NCBI GenBank assembly: GCA_023411225.1
Contig: JAEYPA010000055.1
Location: 1-10,232 of the forward strand
Reading direction: 5' to 3'
Length of the DNA stretch: 10,232 nucleotides
From: Bacillota bacterium
GTDB lineage: Bacteria; Bacillota; Clostridia; Lachnospirales; Lachnospiraceae
The number at the start of each line of letters is the position of its first letter. The first letter of the stretch is position 1. Under the pieces are notes generated by a model. The model was given only the letters and a program-made list of their open reading frames with translations, ran no database searches and was not told the origin of the DNA. Below, in pieces: positions 6,700-10,232 of the stretch. Made by a program: the position numbers and the translations under genes.

Positions 6700-7773
6700 C
6701 TATTCCTCTTGCATTTTGCTTAGTTTTGCTGCCTGGTCGGCCGCAGTCAGACTATCAATTATTTCATATAAGTCACCATCCAAAATACCATCGAGTCTGT
6801 GTAATGTCAACTTAATTCTATGATCCGTTACACGACCCTGAGGGAAATTGTATGTTCTAATCTTCTCTGAACGGTCACCTGTTCCTACCTGACTCTTTCT
6901 AGCCTCAGCTTCGGCTGAATGAGCTTTCTCTAATTCCAAATCATACAATCTGGTACGAAGTACTTTAAGTGCTTTGTCTTTGTTCTTTAGTTGTGACTTT
7001 TCATCTTGGCATGAGATAACAATGCCGGTTGGTATATGAGTTAAACGTACTGCTGAATCCGTGGTATTGACACACTGCCCACCATTACCGGAAGCACGGA
7101 ATACGTCGAACTTACAATCATTCATATCAAGCTGTACATCTACTTCCTCAGCCTCTGGCATGATAGCAACTGTTGCTGTAGAAGTATGGATACGTCCACC
7201 AGATTCAGTTACTGGCACACGTTGTACACGATGCACTCCACTTTCATATTTCAACTTGGAATAGGCACCTGTACCATTTATCATGAAAATTACTTCTTTA
7301 AACCCACCTAAACCATTCTCATTCACACTCATCATGTCTATCTTCCAACGGTTACGCTCTGAGTAACGACAGTACATACGATATAACTCAGCTGCAAATA
7401 AAGCTGCTTCATCTCCACCTGCACCTGCACGAATTTCTACTACAACGTTTTTCTCATCATTTGGATCCTTAGGTAATAGCAAAATCTTTAGATGATTTTC
7501 AATTTCTACAAGACGTGCCTTACAATCATTTAACTCTTCTTTAGCAAGCTCCTTCATTTCCTCATCTGTCTCTTCCTCAATCATTAAAAGACTGTCTTCA
7601 ATTCCCTGTTTTGTTGACTTGTATTCCTTATAAGTCTCTACAATTTCACTTAAATCATTTTGTTCTTTCATTAATTTACGATATCGTTCTTGATCATTGA
7701 TGACACTTGGCTCGCTTAATTCATCCATAATTTCTTGATATCTTATTAACAGATCTTCTAATTTATCAAACAT
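6700..7773 (-). CDS. prfA: Peptide chain release factor 1 (RF1)
   Basis: 357 residues, full RF1 length. RF1 reads UAA and UAG in the ribosomal A site and triggers hydrolysis of the finished peptide from tRNA. Domain 1 is a charged helical N-terminus (1-100), followed by VVEIRAGAGGDEAALFA (111-127). The stop-codon tripeptide is PVT (187-189), the RF1 type (PxT) and not the SPF of RF2. The catalytic loop is at 228-236 with GGQ at 231-233, followed by NTTDSAVRLTHIPTG (236-250). The flanks of GGQ are unusual: Asn before and Cys after, where most bacteria have Ala and His. The start is supported by GGAGGA, 5 nt upstream of the ATG (7779-7784). The gene ends in TAG, one of its own recognition codons, 4 bp before the ktrB start. 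It lies between prmC and ktrB and is probably co-transcribed with both. Confidence 0.97.
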   Translation of the reverse strand: MFDKLEDLLIRYQEIMDELSEPSVINDQERYRKLMKEQNDLSEIVETYKEYKSTKQGIEDSLLMIEEETDEEMKELAKEELNDCKARLVEIENHLKILLLPKDPNDEKNVVVEIRAGAGGDEAALFAAELYRMYCRYSERNRWKIDMMSVNENGLGGFKEVIFMINGTGAYSKLKYESGVHRVQRVPVTESGGRIHTSTATVAIMPEAEEVDVQLDMNDCKFDVFRASGNGGQCVNTTDSAVRLTHIPTGIVISCQDEKSQLKNKDKALKVLRTRLYDLELEKAHSAEAEARKSQVGTGDRSEKIRTYNFPQGRVTDHRIKLTLHRLDGILDGDLYEIIDSLTAADQAAKLSKMQEE

Positions 7774-7827
7774 ATAAATCCTCCAATAAACAATCTTACA
7801 ATGTTTCTATATCAACTATATGACTTC

Positions 7828-8655
7828 TCATACATGTGCATATACCACTCGGTCAAGGCCAGATAAATCCTTAAACACCGTTACATTGGTAAAGCCAGCA
7901 ACTAATAATAAGTCGCTGACTGCACCTCCTTGATTATATCCAATTTCAAAAAACAGTTCCCCATGGTCTGTTAAATGGTCCTTAGCTCCCTCTATAATAC
8001 GTCGGTAAAACCATAGACCATCACTCCTCCCATCTAGGGCAAGTATCGGCTCATGAAGCCGAACCTCCGGCATTAGCTCTTTAATATCAGCAGTTGGTAT
8101 ATAAGGGGGATTAGAAACAATAATGTCAAATCTTTCTTCCACGGCTTTATATAAATCACTCTGATAAAATTCCACCTCTGCCTTTAGCTTCTTTTTATTA
8201 GTCTGGGCCACCAAAAGAGCTTCTTTTGAGATATCTATGCCCACTCCACGGCTTATTTGTCCCTCTAAAGCAAGGGTAAGAATAATACATCCACTTCCTG
8301 TGCAAAGATCTAATACGCTTTTTCCTTTGCAAGATCTTAACACACATTCAACCAATTCTTCCGTTTCTTGTCTGGGTGTGAGAACATACTCATTAACAAA
8401 GAAACGATATCCAAAGAAATCTCTTTCCTGGGTAATCTGGCTGGCAGGAATATGCTCTTGGCGCTTGGCTATACACTGACGGTATCTTGCGTAGTCCTGT
8501 GAATCAGCCTCACTATTTCTTTTTAAATAATAAGTGGCACGATTAATTCCAAAGCTATACTCCATCAAATACCAAGCATCCAGGTCAGCATCTGTTATCT
8601 CAGCTGCTTTCAATTTATCAACGCCTTCTTGTAATACCTGCTCCAAGGTTATCAT
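7828..8655 (-). CDS. prmC: Peptide chain release factor N5-glutamine methyltransferase PrmC (HemK)
   Basis: A 275-residue protein, normal length for PrmC. It transfers a methyl group from S-adenosylmethionine to the side-chain amide of the glutamine in the GGQ loop of release factors RF1 and RF2, which speeds peptide release in the cytoplasm. The N-terminal helical substrate-binding domain (about 1-75) precedes a class I Rossmann methyltransferase domain. Visible motifs are FFGYRFFVNEYVLTPRQETEEL (80-101; the end matches the family PRPETE segment), the SAM loop LDLCTGSGCI (115-124), the catalytic NPPY (182-185) that binds the target glutamine, and HEPILALDGRSDGL (201-214). The start is the ATG with a GAGG site, 22 bp after the DUF1385 stop. 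Its substrate RF1 is encoded 54 bp downstream, the usual pairing although in many bacteria the order is prfA-prmC. Identity is secure. Confidence 0.96.
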   Translation of the reverse strand: MITLEQVLQEGVDKLKAAEITDADLDAWYLMEYSFGINRATYYLKRNSEADSQDYARYRQCIAKRQEHIPASQITQERDFFGYRFFVNEYVLTPRQETEELVECVLRSCKGKSVLDLCTGSGCIILTLALEGQISRGVGIDISKEALLVAQTNKKKLKAEVEFYQSDLYKAVEERFDIIVSNPPYIPTADIKELMPEVRLHEPILALDGRSDGLWFYRRIIEGAKDHLTDHGELFFEIGYNQGGAVSDLLLVAGFTNVTVFKDLSGLDRVVYAHV

Positions 8656-8662
8656 GTCACTT

Positions 8663-8668
8663 ACCTCA
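8663..8668 (-). promoter_or_regulatory. Ribosome binding site that decides the prmC start
   Basis: TGAGGT on the minus strand, with GAGG 8 nt before the ATG at 8655. The longer open frame would need a TTG at 8697, overlap the end of the DUF1385 gene and have no clear ribosome site, so the ATG is preferred. Confidence 0.75.
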
Positions 8669-8677
8669 TTTATGCTA

Positions 8678-9889
8678 TTATCTGCTTTTATATACAAAAT
8701 ATTTATCCAGTGCCATTAGAATTTCATCATCTTCATCGCTGTCCTCATCATCAAACTCATCTAAATTCTCTGTAGGAGCACTTTCCTCAAATGCCTTGGC
8801 GATTGCATCGTCTGCTTCCAGAATCACCTGCTCATATGGCAAATTCTCAATTCTTGCTGCTTCGACAAAATCCTTCCAATTAAAAACAGCATTGACGGAA
8901 GCAATGGCAACCTCAATCATATCATCTGTTGGCTCTTTTGTAGTCATTCCCTGTAACCACATACCAGGGCGACTTAATATAGAAACTACCTTTGATTCAG
9001 AGCGGCCTGCAAGTCGAATAAACTCATAGGCAACTCCAGCGATGATAGGTACTAGAAGTAATCTCATTACAGTTTTCAGTAAAAAATTATCAAATCTAAT
9101 AAAAATAAAGACTATGCTACTCAAAATAATAACAAACAACATAAAACTGGTTCCACACCGTTTGTGTTCTCTTGATTGGAACTTAACATTATCTACTGTA
9201 AGCTCAAATCCATTCTCAATACAGTTAATAGATTTATGTTCAGCTCCATGATACATAAACACTCGTTGAATATCTCTCATTCTGGATATCCCAAAAATGT
9301 ACAGCATAAAAATACCCAAACGAATAAGGCCTTCTAAGATTGCAAGCGCTGTATTACTTTGAATCTGTGTTGCTAACAAGTTACTTAACCACAAAGGTAG
9401 AAGAATAAAGATTGCTACTGCCACTACTACAGACAACGCAATGGTAAGAGCCATAAAGACCGTTTCTTTACTTTCATTCTTAGTCTCTTTTTCAGCTGAT
9501 TTCTCTGTCTTCTTTGCCTCGCCTTTCTTAGCCTTAGCATTGGTATTGGATTTCTTACCTTTACCCTTCTTAGCAGCCTTCTCAGCCTCTGCTAATGCCT
9601 TCAGCCTCATTTCTTCATCTGGAAGCACTTCCTCCTCCTCGAAAAAACTCGCTGAATAGGTTAATGTCTTAGTACCAATTATTAAGGAATCTATAAATGA
9701 TACTACACCACGAATAATTGGCAAAGCAAACAACTTCTGTTTGGTAGTTAAACTCCGGTAAGTATTTGTAACGACTTCAATTTCATTATTAGGTTTTCTT
9801 ACGGCCACGGCATAATTATCTTTGTTCTTCATCATAACGCCTTCAATAACAGCCTGACCACCAATTCCACTTGGCTTCATAGTCTTCAT
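8678..9889 (-). CDS. DUF1385 family membrane protein (YqhQ-like)
   Basis: About 403 residues, start ATG. It opens with the family signature PSGIGGQAVIEGVMM. Two conserved His/Cys motifs follow, YHGAEHKSIN (about 214-223) and HKRCGTSF (about 243-250), typical of DUF1385 proteins such as Bacillus YqhQ. Hydrophobic segments lie at about 145-173, 182-201, 249-266 and 274-292, so it is a multi-pass membrane protein. The biochemical function of the family is not established; the conserved His/Glu/Cys could bind metal, but that is inference. It stands directly upstream of prmC and prfA, a common clostridial arrangement. Two features are unusual: a Lys/Ala/Glu-rich insertion of about 60 residues before the first strong membrane segment, and a very acidic stretch (about 371-390) near the C-terminus. 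Start choice is uncertain: a GTG at 9892 and an in-frame ATG at 9880 are alternatives. The purine-rich AAAGAGAG is too close to 9889 but well spaced for 9880. Confidence 0.9.
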   Translation of the reverse strand: MKTMKPSGIGGQAVIEGVMMKNKDNYAVAVRKPNNEIEVVTNTYRSLTTKQKLFALPIIRGVVSFIDSLIIGTKTLTYSASFFEEEEVLPDEEMRLKALAEAEKAAKKGKGKKSNTNAKAKKGEAKKTEKSAEKETKNESKETVFMALTIALSVVVAVAIFILLPLWLSNLLATQIQSNTALAILEGLIRLGIFMLYIFGISRMRDIQRVFMYHGAEHKSINCIENGFELTVDNVKFQSREHKRCGTSFMLFVIILSSIVFIFIRFDNFLLKTVMRLLLVPIIAGVAYEFIRLAGRSESKVVSILSRPGMWLQGMTTKEPTDDMIEVAIASVNAVFNWKDFVEAARIENLPYEQVILEADDAIAKAFEESAPTENLDEFDDEDSDEDDEILMALDKYFVYKSR

Positions 9890-9981
9890 CACTCTCTTTC
9901 GTTTATCAGTTAAACTCTTCTCTTATTTTAACCGATTCTATACGTATAATCTAGTAAATAATTACAGAATTTAAGGTTTTA

Positions 9982-10029
9982 ATTATAGTTTACGAAAAAG
10001 TATATATTAACAAACCATACTGTTGCCAA
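9982..10029 (-). promoter_or_regulatory. Candidate sigma-A promoter(s) for the DUF1385-prmC-prfA-ktrBA operon
   Basis: Two overlapping minus-strand candidates with 17-bp spacing lie in the AT-rich gap after the rpmE terminator. One is TTGGCA (10024-10029) with TATATA (10001-10006). The other is TTAATA (10005-10010) with a perfect TATAAT (9982-9987). Both are about 90-110 bp upstream of the DUF1385 start. A 10-bp palindrome, TATACGTATA at 9939-9948, lies between them and the gene and could be an operator. In DNA this AT-rich, chance matches are common, so this is a suggestion only. Confidence 0.35.
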
Positions 10030-10065
10030 AAAAATAAAAAGATTTTTATAAAATCTATATATAGT

Positions 10066-10095
10066 AAAAAAGGTTGAGATTATTCACCTCAACCT
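10066..10095 (-). terminator. Intrinsic terminator of rpmE
   Basis: Read on the minus strand, an 8-bp perfect stem (AGGTTGAG / CTCAACCT, at 10088-10095 and 10071-10078) with a 9-nt loop is followed by a run of five T. It starts 10 bp after the rpmE stop codon. Confidence 0.88.
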
Positions 10096-10105
10096 AATTT
10101 CCTAT

Positions 10106-10231
10106 TTAGTCTTGTTTTAAACCGTACTTACGGTTGAACTTATCAATTGCACCACGAGCTGCAGCCGCTTTCTGTTGTCCTGTATAGAAAGGATGACATT
10201 TGGAACAGATTTCAACGTGAATCTCTGGCTT
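10106..10231 (-). CDS. rpmE: 50S ribosomal protein L31, partial (C-terminal 41 residues)
   Basis: The gene runs off the right edge of the window; only the last 41 codons and a TAA stop are visible. The fragment contains ICSKCHPFYTG, the hallmark second CxxC and HPFYTG segment of L31, and ends KFNRKYGLKQD, close to the C-terminus of Bacillus RpmE. L31 binds the 50S subunit at the central protuberance and helps bridge the two subunits. The visible CxxC indicates the zinc-binding (C+) form rather than the zinc-independent paralog; the first cysteine pair, which would confirm this, lies outside the window. It is followed directly by an intrinsic terminator, so it is probably transcribed separately from the DUF1385 operon downstream. 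Identity is seen clearly in sequence; the zinc-form call is inference from half of the motif. Confidence 0.96.
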   Translation of the reverse strand, partial: KPEIHVEICSKCHPFYTGQQKAAAARGAIDKFNRKYGLKQD

Positions 10232-10232
10232 A

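Noticed and set aside
6696..6760. A K+ or cyclic di-AMP riboswitch directly before ktrB
   Set aside because: The gap to prfA is only 4 bp and the upstream sequence is prfA coding DNA, so there is no room for a leader RNA.
6700..7773. Release factor 2 (prfB) for this gene
   Set aside because: The tripeptide is PVT, the RF1 type, not SPF, and there is no sign of the programmed frameshift typical of prfB.
8656..8697. A longer PrmC N-terminus starting at a TTG
   Set aside because: It would overlap the DUF1385 gene and lacks a good ribosome site, while the ATG at 8655 has GAGG at 8 nt and gives normal family length.
9464..9643. Frameshift or sequencing error in the DUF1385 gene at the odd charged segment
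   Set aside because: The frame is continuous on both sides and family motifs occur before and after in the same frame, so an in-frame insertion is the simpler reading.
10041..10055. Inverted repeat GATTTT-TAT-AAAATC as a terminator
   Set aside because: It is an AT-only-rich short stem with no proper T-tract, next to a much stronger terminator, and is expected by chance in such AT-rich DNA.
1..10232. Mobile elements, CRISPR arrays, tRNAs or a hidden defence system
   Set aside because: Nearly all of the window is occupied by nine recognisable cellular genes; the gaps are all under 220 bp and show no direct-repeat arrays, transposase ends or tRNA-like folds that I could see.

Overview
The window looks like a piece of a low-GC Firmicutes chromosome, most likely a clostridium of the Lachnospiraceae type. 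The reasons are AT-rich DNA, strong AGGAGG-type ribosome sites, short intergenic gaps, a KtrAB-type potassium system, an LtaS-family enzyme, and the order rpmE / DUF1385 / prmC / prfA. The lineage call rests on gene content and style, not on a database match. All supported genes lie on the minus strand, so the region reads from right to left. I see no mobile element, CRISPR array, tRNA, rRNA or prophage gene.

Right to left: (1) The 3' part of rpmE (ribosomal protein L31) enters at the right edge and ends at a clear intrinsic terminator. (2) After about 215 bp holding candidate promoters comes a tight six-gene run: a DUF1385 membrane protein, prmC (release-factor glutamine methyltransferase), prfA (release factor 1), ktrB and ktrA (potassium channel subunit and its RCK regulator), and a SpoU/TrmH-family RNA 2'-O-methyltransferase. 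Gaps are 4 to 54 bp, so they are probably one operon. PrmC modifies the GGQ glutamine of RF1, so those two are a direct functional pair, and L31 and the RNA methyltransferase add to a ribosome theme. The potassium transporter is the outsider. (3) After a 111-bp gap with inverted repeats and a possible promoter come a short NfeD protein and a stomatin/SPFH protein, a classical membrane-scaffold pair, closed by a long hairpin terminator. (4) A monocistronic LtaS-family phosphoglycerol transferase follows, with its own candidate promoter and a perfect 11-bp terminator. (5) The leftmost 120 bp hold no convincing gene, but contain two further hairpins and a candidate leftward promoter that could serve a gene outside the window.

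This is mainly a housekeeping region. I found no convincing new biological system. The points most worth checking are the Asn-GGQ-Cys form of the RF1 catalytic loop beside its methylase, the charged insertion in the DUF1385 protein, the potassium transporter inside a translation-termination operon, and the inverted repeats at the nfeD and ltaS-like promoters.
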